Origin: Blastomussa wellsi
Taxonomy: Eukaryota; Cnidaria; Anthozoa; Scleractinia; Plerogyridae
Reading direction: 5' to 3'
Assembly: GCA_947652115.1 (NCBI GenBank)
Contig: OX393573.1
Location: 1,785,857 to 1,849,856 of the forward strand
DNA: 64,000 nucleotides
Shown here: positions 1-7,270 of the stretch, piece after piece
Layout of the letters: each line of letters opens with the position of its first letter
How positions within the stretch are numbered: the stretch's first letter is position 1
Made by a program: the position numbers and the translations under genes
Notes under the pieces: generated by a model
The model's input: the letters and a program-made list of their open reading frames with translations, nothing else
What the model was told of the DNA's origin: nothing
Database searches by the model: none

Positions 1-141
1 TGCGTTGAAACAACAGCGGGGACAATGCCGGCGGGCGCGCTCGCTGCCTCAGCTTCAAGCAAGTCCAAGCCCGACAAGTCCAAGCCCGACAAGTCAAAGT
101 CATCGAGTGTTGATAAGTCCGCCATTTCTGTATATTTGTGA
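1..141 (+). CDS. C-terminal tail of an unidentified viral gene (partial)
   Basis: Frame 1 is open from the window edge to a TGA at 139-141, only 4 bp before the stop of the convergent ATPase gene. The 46 visible residues are alanine-rich, then become a low-complexity lysine/serine/proline/aspartate tail with the repeated unit SKPDK, and end in ISVYL. The N-terminal part is outside the window, so no function can be given. Close tail-to-tail packing with the next gene supports a real gene. Confidence 0.5.
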   Translation, partial: CVETTAGTMPAGALAASASSKSKPDKSKPDKSKSSSVDKSAISVYL

Positions 142-145
142 ATTT

Positions 146-781
146 TTATTCATTTTTTATTTTTAATTGGGGTGAGGGGTGAGGTGTGTGGAATTTTATT
201 CCGAACGGGTACTGAAGTGCGAACACAAGGCAGGAGAACTGTGTTTCTTTCAATTTTGAAATGAGGTCTTTGAATTCATCTTGAGAAAGTTCGCCGGCGA
301 ATTCATCAAAAACCGCTTTCAATGTCTTCAACGAGGGCGTGTAAAAAAGCACAAGCGCCGCAGCGTTTTCGCGGAAAGAGACCGTGATGCTGGTCATCTT
401 TTGGGTTATCACCCACGTGCTGATCCCTGCGTGGCGGCCGCTGAATGCGAGTTCGACCAGCTCGCCTGTGCGCTTTTTCACATCTTTCGAGGCCGCGCAG
501 TCATCGAGGATAATGAGCGCGTTGGTGCCCTCCAAAAAAAAGTAAACATACTTCAAAAATTTTTCAACTTCATGCTGTACGCAAACCACGACATAAAAAC
601 GCGGGTCTTTCTCAGCGAAACGATGAAAAGTCATGTTGTGTTTGAATGTCGGGCAGATGAGCGCAATGTAGTCGAACTTGCCGTGGAAGGGGCCGCGAAG
701 CTGATCCACCACAAACTTTGTTTTGCCTGAATTCGTCGGCCCCACGACGAGAGCGTTGAACGGGATGCTTTTTGGGTCCAT
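146..781 (-). CDS. Packaging ATPase, A32/FtsK-HerA type
   Basis: The protein has 211 residues from the first ATG (781); the frame stays open 24 bases further upstream but only to a TTG. The Walker A motif GPTNSGKT is at residues 14-21, and a Walker B strand ALIILDD at 88-94 ends in the acidic pair. A GRHAGIS...ITQ segment at 115-127 matches the arginine and sensor-glutamine region of the viral genome-packaging ATPases of the poxvirus A32 / adenovirus IVa2 / Polinton class. Members power translocation of viral DNA into a preformed capsid. The length is typical of the compact Polinton-type enzyme. The gene lies directly downstream of the capsid gene on the same strand with a 42-bp gap, so the two may be co-transcribed. 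The ATPase assignment rests on motifs that can be read directly; the viral subgroup is inferred. Confidence 0.85.
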   Translation of the reverse strand: MDPKSIPFNALVVGPTNSGKTKFVVDQLRGPFHGKFDYIALICPTFKHNMTFHRFAEKDPRFYVVVCVQHEVEKFLKYVYFFLEGTNALIILDDCAASKDVKKRTGELVELAFSGRHAGISTWVITQKMTSITVSFRENAAALVLFYTPSLKTLKAVFDEFAGELSQDEFKDLISKLKETQFSCLVFALQYPFGIKFHTPHPSPQLKIKNE

Positions 782-823
782 TATATCAACTGGGGCAATT
801 TTCAAATTAATTTTGGGTCCCCA

Positions 824-2071
824 CTAGTACTGTACATTGTCAAGTTGCTTCCCAATTACGCCAAACATTGAGTCGCTTAAAACATAGACGTGGCAGTACA
901 CATCGCCTGAGCCGTTTCTTTTCCGCTGGAGTTCAATCTGTATTCCATCTGATGAGTCGACAAGCCGCGTGCCGCTTCCATGCATTTCTTGACTCGCCAT
1001 TGAGCGCAAATCGATTAGAAGCCCGAACCTGTCTCCGGTGTAGAACTTTTTCATATTCATGTGCTGCGTTTTGTTCTTTTTCTTGCCAAAAAAGCGGTCA
1101 ACTTCGCGCCACATGTCTTTCAATTCAATGCCGTTGTTGAAGATCATGTTGGGCACGCCGTTCACCGTGACATCGGCTTTCACGATGTCAGGGTTAATGA
1201 ACTTTTCTGAATCTCTGGCACCGCCCGCGAAAGGCTCAATGAAAAGGAGAAGAATGGCTTTCAGGGACCTTCTTTGTTGGTTAATTTTGATGTTCAACCT
1301 TGTGTCGGTTTCTTTTTTGAAGGTCACCACCTTATCCCGGTGCACATGATCGTACAAGAACTCCTTGCCACTGTTGTAAACACTGCTCGCCTCGTCCGCC
1401 AAGGATTCGCTTTTAATCATTTCGTACTCGAGCTGGATGTTTTTCAGCATGTATTCCAGTTTTGTGGGATCAGAGCCTCTGACAACCTGATCGGCACGCG
1501 CAAGGGTCAACTCAAAAATGAGGTTGTTTAGAAGAGCTTTATGATAAAATACTCCGTGGTCCGTCAGTATCTGATGGTCCAGGCGGATGTGGTATTTTTT
1601 CCCAAAAACATTTTCCAGCTCGTTTTCAGCTTCAACGCCCGAAGTTTTTTTGTCCCCCGAGTTTGAACGGATTTTGCAGAGGTCTTCAGACTGGATGCCC
1701 TCGAGAAGCATGTTGTCACGCTCTTCTTGCGAGAGGAAAAGGTCCTCCCAGATCTTGTAAAAGCCATAACCCACTGTGTCCTGCAGATTATCTCCGAACT
1801 TCACGACCATTTTTTCGACCAGAGCGCGGGTGACGTTTTGAACGAGGAAGTTGTCGGCGTGACCACCCGACAGGTCGATGTCGAATCGCAGACTGAGGGA
1901 GCCTGGCACGAGGACATCGTTCTCATTCAGCTTGGGCACGTAAACATTCAGCGTCTCGCCGGGTTTGGCTTCGCTTGGATTAAAAGTGATGCGCTTGACC
2001 GTGCGCTCGGCTTTCATCGCATTAAGAATTTTTCTTGTGTGCGTTGGAAGAAGGTTTGCTTGGACCGCCAT
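824..2071 (-). CDS. Probable major capsid protein (double jelly-roll, hexon-like)
   Basis: The ORF encodes 415 residues from an ATG at 2071 with no introns. There is no signal peptide or membrane segment. The composition is that of a beta-rich structural protein, with repeated strand-like stretches such as LNVYVPKLNENDVLVPGS near the N-terminus and many aspartate/asparagine turns. The family resemblance is to the capsid proteins of cnidarian-associated Polinton/adintovirus elements. That is recognition of overall character and context (next to the packaging ATPase), not an alignment. Double-jelly-roll capsid proteins form the pseudo-hexagonal capsomers of the icosahedral shell, and 415 residues is at the short end for this group. 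The start lies back-to-back with the gene at 2129, so a shared bidirectional promoter is likely. A structure prediction showing two stacked jelly rolls would settle it. Confidence 0.62.
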   Translation of the reverse strand: MAVQANLLPTHTRKILNAMKAERTVKRITFNPSEAKPGETLNVYVPKLNENDVLVPGSLSLRFDIDLSGGHADNFLVQNVTRALVEKMVVKFGDNLQDTVGYGFYKIWEDLFLSQEERDNMLLEGIQSEDLCKIRSNSGDKKTSGVEAENELENVFGKKYHIRLDHQILTDHGVFYHKALLNNLIFELTLARADQVVRGSDPTKLEYMLKNIQLEYEMIKSESLADEASSVYNSGKEFLYDHVHRDKVVTFKKETDTRLNIKINQQRRSLKAILLLFIEPFAGGARDSEKFINPDIVKADVTVNGVPNMIFNNGIELKDMWREVDRFFGKKKNKTQHMNMKKFYTGDRFGLLIDLRSMASQEMHGSGTRLVDSSDGIQIELQRKRNGSGDVYCHVYVLSDSMFGVIGKQLDNVQY

Positions 2072-2128
2072 GTATTTAAAATCACTTTATTTTATTTAAA
2101 TGAAAAATATTTCAAGATATATTTCGCA
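2072..2128. promoter_or_regulatory. Bidirectional promoter between capsid and coiled-coil genes
   Basis: Only 57 bp separate two divergent start codons. The interval is AT-rich, contains the palindrome ATTTAAAT and the string ATGAAAAAT, and has TTTAAA-type elements suited to TATA-like function on either strand. The same TGAAAA-type string recurs upstream of other genes in the block. Promoter activity is inferred from spacing and composition only. Confidence 0.4.
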
Positions 2129-3565
2129 ATGGCGGAAGGTGGATTTTTTGGAAACGATGACCCTGATCTTGATGATAAACTTGACGAAAAAGACGAAAAA
2201 GATTCTGTTGAAGAAGAGGAGCATTTCAAACCCGATTCCGCATCAACACCATACCATGGTGAACAATATGAAATGCAAACGATTCGACACGAACAGAGTG
2301 GGCTGCCTGACACTTCTTACACAAAGACAAGAATAGAAAAAAATTCAATCGAGGATATTGAAAGAAGACTGGCAAAATTAAGAAACCAAGACACATCAAT
2401 GGTTCCCCCAGATAAATTAGAAAATTTTTTACCGCATATGACTCTTGAACAAATAAATAATGAAAAAGAAAGATTAAAAGAATTCTTAAAGAAAAGATAT
2501 CCCAATTTTGATAGTAAAAAATTGATAATTAGAATTTCAAACAATGGAAAATATATTGTTTCCGTTGGTCCACATGGGGGTGAGACCAAGATACTTTTAG
2601 ATAATGGTGAAGGTTTTCGAAAAGATTTCTTGAATAAAGAATACGTTAAAAAAGCTCTTGGGCCTTCTGCTGAAGATTTGTCTGCAAAACTTAATGAAAA
2701 AGAACGTGAAAATAAACAAAATTTAAAAAAAGCAGAAAAGAATCTAAAAGATGGACAGAAAACTGCAAAAAAAATAGAAGAAACAGAAAAAAAATTAAAA
2801 CAGCAGAGAGAAAGAATGCAGAAAATTGTTGAAGAAAAGAAGAAACTCGGGTCAACACAACAAAATGAAAGAAGACTTAAAGAACTTGATGATGAGTTAC
2901 AAATATTACAAAATGATTATGAAAACATGAAAAAAGAGAGGTTCACTCTTGAAAAAGAACAAAAAGATATTAAAAAAATACAAGGAAAAATTGACAAAAT
3001 ACGAGCAAGCATCGATGCGGAAGAAAAAAAGAAAGAAGACATTCAAAAAGCACTCTATTCCACAAAAAACATGGATGAATTAAAAGAAGAAATTGTTGAG
3101 CTCAAAAGACTAAATGAAGAAGACCAGAGAATAGTTGATGAGAGAGCTTTAGATTCAGTTGATGCCGAACAAAGAATTATAGAAAGAAATGAAGAAATTG
3201 GCAAGCTTCAAACGCAGATTGACGAAAGAGAAAGAGCCAAGCCATTGCGTGAACGAATAAAAGAGATCTTCAAAAAACACGGTTTGACTTTGACAGCGGT
3301 CGTTCTTTCTGCGAGCGCATTGATTGTTTCTGTCATTGATCTCATTGGAAACAATTTGAAAGCAGTGGCCAAAAAATTGGGAACCGGGCTGAAAGACCTC
3401 GGCAAAAAAATAGCAGGCATCCTTCCGGGCCTCATTGGCACGATGGTTTCTTTTCTTTTCACAACTGCTGGTAAGGTCCTCGGTTTTCTGGCTGAACACG
3501 CCTGGATCCTGATTTTGGCTGTTGTGACCTTTCTGGTTGAAAGATATGCCAAAAAGAATCGTTAA
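2129..3565 (+). CDS. Long coiled-coil protein with hydrophobic C-terminal segments
   Basis: From the ATG at 2129 the protein has 478 residues. The frame is open upstream to 1727, but that part only mirrors the capsid gene on the other strand. Residues 1-35 are very acidic. Residues about 165-390 are almost entirely lysine/glutamate/glutamine heptads with no proline, which is a long coiled coil. The C-terminus then turns hydrophobic: about 396-415 (LTAVVLSASALIVSVIDLIG), a glycine/lysine-rich amphipathic stretch at 418-455, and a final segment at about 457-471 before a basic end. A rod with a membrane-inserting tail suggests a membrane-active or envelope-linked structural protein. I recognise no named family. 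Its codon use is much more AT-rich than the capsid gene, except in the last 350 bases. Its stop shares the TTAA at 3562-3565 with the opposing gene. Confidence 0.7.
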   Translation: MAEGGFFGNDDPDLDDKLDEKDEKDSVEEEEHFKPDSASTPYHGEQYEMQTIRHEQSGLPDTSYTKTRIEKNSIEDIERRLAKLRNQDTSMVPPDKLENFLPHMTLEQINNEKERLKEFLKKRYPNFDSKKLIIRISNNGKYIVSVGPHGGETKILLDNGEGFRKDFLNKEYVKKALGPSAEDLSAKLNEKERENKQNLKKAEKNLKDGQKTAKKIEETEKKLKQQRERMQKIVEEKKKLGSTQQNERRLKELDDELQILQNDYENMKKERFTLEKEQKDIKKIQGKIDKIRASIDAEEKKKEDIQKALYSTKNMDELKEEIVELKRLNEEDQRIVDERALDSVDAEQRIIERNEEIGKLQTQIDERERAKPLRERIKEIFKKHGLTLTAVVLSASALIVSVIDLIGNNLKAVAKKLGTGLKDLGKKIAGILPGLIGTMVSFLFTTAGKVLGFLAEHAWILILAVVTFLVERYAKKNR

Positions 3566-5304
3566 TTTTCACTTTCACTTTCACTTTCACTTTCATCTTC
3601 ATCTTCTTCGGGATAGAATGCCCAAAACAACACACCTGCAATTGCAACAAAGCCAACAATCAGAACAATTTTGTTCTTGTCATGAGAATCACTTCCCGAG
3701 CCAGCCATTGGCACTCGTTCTTCTTCGTGCACTTGCGTTTGTGCAGACTCTTGTGTTGTCGGTGCAACAGGTTTCAAATCTTTTTTGCTTTCAGCTGTGG
3801 CCGCTTTGTGAATTGGGTTCGAAGGATGGCTGTTTGGCCGGTTTATTTTTGATTTCCCGCCATCCATGTGCTGAAGGGCAGCTTTTTTTGTGTTTTTGTT
3901 TGCCCCGTCGTTGACCCCCAGCTTCATACCCGGAATCGCTTGTTTGAGCTGGTTGTTGTAACCAACCGTGCTTTCTGTGTTGATAACCATGCGGCCTGGC
4001 ATCAACCAAGCGCCCGGGCACACAGCAAGGTTCAACCGCACTTTTGCCTCGTCCACCGCCAGCTGGTAACGCTGCACGCTCTTTGCCAGGTCGGGCAGCC
4101 TCACTGCGTCTTCAACCAGGACAAGAAACTCGGTCTGGGCCTCCTTTGCTCTGCCTCCCGCCCCCAGAATGCTGCTGCGGACGTTTACTTGCGCACCTAA
4201 GATGCAATACACAAATGCTTCAATCGACTGGTTTATTCTCGACAAACCTGCCTGGGTCAAACCTGTTGTGGTTTTTGGTGCGAACCAGTTGAATTGCTCT
4301 TCAGCTGCATCATTTCTTATGAAACAAACTGATATTCCCTTTTCTGTCGCCCTTGGATCTTCATCATCGAATTTTGCTTTTGCTGATGGATAGGGCACGT
4401 TCAGGATGAAAGGATCGTGGCAATAAATATAAACGCTTCCTAGCCCGTGGTTCGGCCCTATTGTAAACCGAAAATCGGTTGATGAAGGAACTTTGAACTC
4501 AGCACATAATCTTTTATAAGAAGCTTCGTCATATTTGTTGTTAAACTGACTCCATGTTGGATCACCCGGCAATGCGCTAAAGCTTTGGATACCTCCGAGC
4601 TGAAATAGGATGCGGCGAACCGTAAAGTACACGTGAAAGATGTAAAACGCTCGTACCTGTGGCGGCAGCTTCAGCGTGCTGTATTTGTCAAATACTTCTC
4701 GAGATATTCCGCAGCCTGTTGTCGCGCACCACACTGCAAAGTTCAGCTGCTGTTCCCAGAAAGACATATCTGGCCTCGCCAGCCATTTTTTCGCGGGCTT
4801 TGACGTTTCGAATTTCGGTTGTTCCTTGGTAAATATCTCTCTAAACTTTGTTGTAAAATACTGGTCAGGGGTGACATAAATTTTGATTGCTTTGTTGAAT
4901 ATTTTTTTCAAACTCGGTGCAGCTTCTTCGAATGGAACTGCTGGAACCGCCAGTGCACTTTTTTCTGGGCGTGGCGTCAGTTGGAAAGGAAAACCGCCAA
5001 CTTCAACCAAACCCAGAGCTCTTTTCATTTCTGCGCTCCAATATTTGCGATCTGATCCGAATACGCTTTCCAAACTGTCGGGTCCCTCTTTGAAAAATAT
5101 TTCGGCTGTTGCTGTGTTGTCCGGTGCAAAAAATACCTGGGCTTCAAATTTGCTTTTGTCAGCCCTCGGGAAACGTGCAGAAAAAGTAGCCCACGCCTTT
5201 GCTTGCGCAAGCTTTGCATTTGTGGAGCTGCCAGCCTGCGCAAGTTTTTCGAGATAGTCATACGCAACAGAATCTTGTTTGTTTGCGGTTTTCCATATGT
5301 TCAT
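3562..5304 (-). CDS. Tail-anchored viral protein of unknown function, 580 residues
   Basis: The ORF is intronless with an ATG at 5304. It begins MNIWKTANKQ and has a large globular-looking region to about residue 430. A low-complexity linker rich in N, K, T, S and P follows at about 445-540, then one clear transmembrane segment at about 545-564 (IVLIVGFVAIAGVLFWAFY). The last 16 residues are acidic, ending in an ESESESE run. There is no N-terminal signal peptide, so this is C-tail-anchor topology. The acidic tail is encoded by a CTTTCA microsatellite at 3568-3596, so its length may vary between copies. I do not recognise the family. Candidates are an internal-membrane protein or a spike anchored in a lipid layer. 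It faces away from the late-domain gene at 5390 across an 85-bp gap. Confidence 0.68.
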   Translation of the reverse strand: MNIWKTANKQDSVAYDYLEKLAQAGSSTNAKLAQAKAWATFSARFPRADKSKFEAQVFFAPDNTATAEIFFKEGPDSLESVFGSDRKYWSAEMKRALGLVEVGGFPFQLTPRPEKSALAVPAVPFEEAAPSLKKIFNKAIKIYVTPDQYFTTKFREIFTKEQPKFETSKPAKKWLARPDMSFWEQQLNFAVWCATTGCGISREVFDKYSTLKLPPQVRAFYIFHVYFTVRRILFQLGGIQSFSALPGDPTWSQFNNKYDEASYKRLCAEFKVPSSTDFRFTIGPNHGLGSVYIYCHDPFILNVPYPSAKAKFDDEDPRATEKGISVCFIRNDAAEEQFNWFAPKTTTGLTQAGLSRINQSIEAFVYCILGAQVNVRSSILGAGGRAKEAQTEFLVLVEDAVRLPDLAKSVQRYQLAVDEAKVRLNLAVCPGAWLMPGRMVINTESTVGYNNQLKQAIPGMKLGVNDGANKNTKKAALQHMDGGKSKINRPNSHPSNPIHKAATAESKKDLKPVAPTTQESAQTQVHEEERVPMAGSGSDSHDKNKIVLIVGFVAIAGVLFWAFYPEEDEDESESESESEN

Positions 5305-5389
5305 TTTCTTTTTCCCTGTTATTTTTCAATTGAAAAATTGCACGGAACAAAATAAAATCGTTTTCCATTATTTTTGTGTTCAATACAAA
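5305..5389. promoter_or_regulatory. Bidirectional viral promoter with 18-bp perfect palindrome
   Basis: The 85 bp between two divergent start codons contain the perfect palindrome ATTTTTCAATTGAAAAAT (about 5322-5340). A palindromic core midway between divergent genes would serve both directions equally. Related AT-rich TGAAAA or AATTAA strings lie upstream of the other genes in this block. Function is inferred from position and symmetry. Confidence 0.45.
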
Positions 5390-6052
5390 ATGTATTCATC
5401 ACCTGTTTTGCCGAGCGCTCCTCCGGATGAGGTTGAAACACAAAGCAGATTATATCCAAACGTCCCTGCTGAAACAACAAATGCCGAGAATTTCCGGCTT
5501 ACTGCGATAAGCAAAATTGAAAAAGAAATTGCCGATCAGGCCGAACATTACAGGCTCGTTTTGAAAAAATACAAAAAAGCTCGGAAAGTGATTCACTATT
5601 CCGCGGCTTCTCTCGGGGTTTTGTCAGCCGGCCTGTCTTCCACAGCCTTTGCAACTTCTCTCACTGGGGTCGGCATTGTGATTGGTGCTCCAATTGCGGC
5701 AATTGCGGGCCTTTCAGGTTTTGCTTCCACAGGTCTGGTTGTCTTGAACAAAAAGCTTGAAAGAAAAGCCGACAAACATACTAAAATTCATGCTCTTGCC
5801 CTTGCAAAACATGACACGATAAACAGTTATGTGTCAAAAGCTCTGAATGACAACAGTGTTTCAGACTCTGAATTCCAAAAAATTTCAAGTGAAATTCAAA
5901 AATATCGGCAACTTAAAGAGGCTTTGCGATCAAAGTTCGTCAAAAAACCGTCCGAGTCACCTCCACCATATCCTGATATTGAAAAAATAAAAAAAGAGAT
6001 TCGAGAAGAGTTTCGAAAAAAACTGGCGGGGTCCAGCGCAAATTTGAACTGA
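5390..6052 (+). CDS. Late-domain protein with PSAP and PPPY motifs and a hydrophobic core
   Basis: From the first in-frame ATG after the promoter palindrome (5390) the protein has 220 residues. Residues 8-11 read PSAP, a classic TSG101-binding late-domain motif. Residues 21-25 read LYPNV, close to but not matching the ALIX motif LYPxnL. Residues 191-194 read PPPY, the NEDD4-family WW-domain ligand. Between them lies a helical, basic stretch (about 38-70) and a long small-residue hydrophobic region (73-119), enough for one or two membrane passes or an amphipathic insertion. It ends with charged helices. Known parallels are retroviral Gag late domains and the PPxY of adenovirus protein VI, which also carries a membrane-lytic helix. 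A role in membrane traffic, entry or exit is inferred. I recognise no named family. Confidence 0.7.
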   Translation: MYSSPVLPSAPPDEVETQSRLYPNVPAETTNAENFRLTAISKIEKEIADQAEHYRLVLKKYKKARKVIHYSAASLGVLSAGLSSTAFATSLTGVGIVIGAPIAAIAGLSGFASTGLVVLNKKLERKADKHTKIHALALAKHDTINSYVSKALNDNSVSDSEFQKISSEIQKYRQLKEALRSKFVKKPSESPPPYPDIEKIKKEIREEFRKKLAGSSANLN

Positions 6053-6105
6053 ACTTTGAAGGAAAAAACAAAAAATTCTCTCTGATTTTTGAAAAACGCA
6101 ATTAA

Positions 6106-6252
6106 ATGTTTACTGAATATACAAAAATGATCACGATATTTCACATGATTTTCGTTATTCTGGAAGAATTTTCCACACCCGTTTGGCAGAAAGATGTCAG
6201 ACAGATAACCCAACAAGTTGTTGAGGCGATGCTTGAAGCGGAAGCTGGGTGA
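6106..6252 (+). CDS. Small ORF, 48 residues, in the viral block
   Basis: The ATG at 6106 follows an AATTAA string, and the ORF ends with TGA at 6250-6252, 27 bp short of the convergent gene's stop. It fills nearly all of the space between its two neighbours. The product starts MFTEYTKMITIFHMIF, a short hydrophobic stretch, followed by a charged helix (QQVVEAMLEAEAG). It could be a small membrane peptide. No family is recognised; the support is fit and packing only. Confidence 0.35.
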   Translation: MFTEYTKMITIFHMIFVILEEFSTPVWQKDVRQITQQVVEAMLEAEAG

Positions 6253-6279
6253 ACCTCAGAAAAAAAAAACTTTTCACAA

Positions 6280-6954
6280 TCAATCTATCCGCAAAACAAA
6301 ATTTATTTTTTCCCCGCGGAAATCGAACAATTTTCCATTTTCGTCTTTAACCTCAAGCGTGACACTGTTTACATGTTGTCCAGTGCTTGCTTCACGTTGT
6401 CTGAAAATAGCATCATTTTTATAGTAAACGTTTTCAAAAGGACTCCCCTTTATATCAAAAATTGAAATTAACTTTGACCGTTTCCCGTTTTCCAGGTTGT
6501 GTTCAGAGTCAACCAAATCACAGTAAACAAAATATTTTTCTGGAGAAGCAAACTTCTTGACAATAATATGGTTGAAAGAAAAACTTGACTTTGGAAGCCT
6601 GAGAAAATTTGTCAGAGGTTCATTGAATTCAAGAGTTTGAATTTTTTCTTTATTTATTTCCATTTGTCCGAAAGGTGAATTTAATTCAATCGGAATTTTT
6701 ATAATTGTTGTTTCAATCTTTTCATCTATTTTTTTCTTCAGAATTTCTGCTGAATAGTGCCCTGGGGGTAATTCAATTTTAAGAAGAATTGTGTTGATAG
6801 CGTTTTTCAAAAATATTTCCCCTTTATTTTTCAAATTAAACCACGAATTTGGAAGCGTGCATGACAGCAATGAAACATATTTCGCTTCTGGAATTGTTTT
6901 TTCAAAAAACACAGTGATCGGGTTCTTTGTCGCGGTTATTGTGAGCACAACCAT
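6280..6954 (-). CDS. Candidate minor capsid (penton-like) protein
   Basis: The protein has 224 residues from an ATG at 6954. It is rich in beta-branched residues and phenylalanine, with alternating strand patterns and no membrane segment or signal peptide. It has a conserved-looking SLLSCTLPNSWFNLKNKGEI stretch near residues 30-49. Small beta-rich proteins of this size next to the capsid and ATPase genes are usually the single jelly-roll vertex protein in Polinton-type viruses. That is an argument from position and composition, so the specific call is tentative. Upstream on its strand lies an AT-rich imperfect palindrome (about 6962-6990) containing AATGAAAAATT, similar to the other viral promoters. 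Confidence 0.5.
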   Translation of the reverse strand: MVVLTITATKNPITVFFEKTIPEAKYVSLLSCTLPNSWFNLKNKGEIFLKNAINTILLKIELPPGHYSAEILKKKIDEKIETTIIKIPIELNSPFGQMEINKEKIQTLEFNEPLTNFLRLPKSSFSFNHIIVKKFASPEKYFVYCDLVDSEHNLENGKRSKLISIFDIKGSPFENVYYKNDAIFRQREASTGQHVNSVTLEVKDENGKLFDFRGEKINFVLRID

Positions 6955-6975
6955 GATATATTAATTGTGAATTTT

Positions 6976-7119
6976 TCATTCAATTAAAAATTGTGCACAC
7001 TGATGCTTCAATGTTTCCTTGAAAGTTGCCTTTCCGATTTTGTGACCGCGCTGTGCCCCCGTTTTCCATTTGAAGGCGTGCAGCCTCCTCTTATGCGCAG
7101 TGGTTTTTGCCATGTTCAT
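6976..7119 (-). CDS. Small strongly basic ORF (47 residues), possibly hairpin-interrupted
   Basis: It starts at ATG 7119 (MNMAKTTAHKRRLHAF...) and stops at 6976. About a third of the residues are K, R or H, as in small DNA-condensing core proteins. The frame continues open upstream through the adjacent hairpin to about 7320, so a longer basic protein may have been interrupted by insertion of the repeat at 7121. It lies 22 bp upstream of the start of the 6280-6954 gene on the same strand. No family is recognised. Confidence 0.3.
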   Translation of the reverse strand: MNMAKTTAHKRRLHAFKWKTGAQRGHKIGKATFKETLKHQCAQFLIE

Positions 7120-7120
7120 T

Positions 7121-7270
7121 CCACACACATAATACTGGGTGGTCTCTGGGCCACAAAAAATTTCCCTTTTGTTGGCTTTGCATACCCGGCGACAAGTTGG
7201 AGCCGGGTATGCAAAGCCAGAAAAAGGGAAATTTTTTGTGGCCCAGAACCACCCAGTATTATGTGTGTGT
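7121..7270. repeat. Fold-back inverted repeat, ~70-bp arms, 11-bp loop
   Basis: The arms 7121-7190 and 7202-7270 pair with only a few mismatches around the loop GACAAGTTGGA. The outer tips read CACACATAATACTGGG. It sits exactly where viral coding ends. It could be a fold-back MITE or a remnant of the viral terminus. No flanking target duplication could be read. Confidence 0.8.

Larger units (their letters stand above)
1..7120. mobile_element. Endogenous Polinton/adintovirus-like viral gene block (partial)
   Basis: The block holds tightly packed intronless genes on both strands, with intergenic gaps of tens of bases and back-to-back stop codons. The host genes that follow have short exons and kilobase introns. 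The pair of a short HerA/FtsK-type packaging ATPase and a capsid-like protein is the hallmark of Polintons, adintoviruses and Polinton-like viruses, which persist integrated in animal genomes. The left end lies outside the window, so PolB, integrase and adenain-type protease, if present, cannot be seen. The right limit is set near 7120, where coding capacity stops and a hairpin repeat begins. No target-site duplication could be identified because only one end is visible. No frameshift or internal stop is seen in the six larger genes, which suggests recent integration or selection. A free viral contig misjoined to host DNA is possible but less likely. Confidence 0.72.

Noticed and set aside
281..730. 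150-residue + strand ORF opposite the ATPase gene
   Set aside because: It mirrors a gene with clear Walker motifs; its own composition (arginine/cysteine/histidine mix) is typical of a reverse-strand shadow.
1727..2128. Upstream extension of the coiled-coil frame over the capsid gene
   Set aside because: It is antisense to the capsid coding region and lacks protein-like character; the ATG at 2129 gives an acidic, sensible start.
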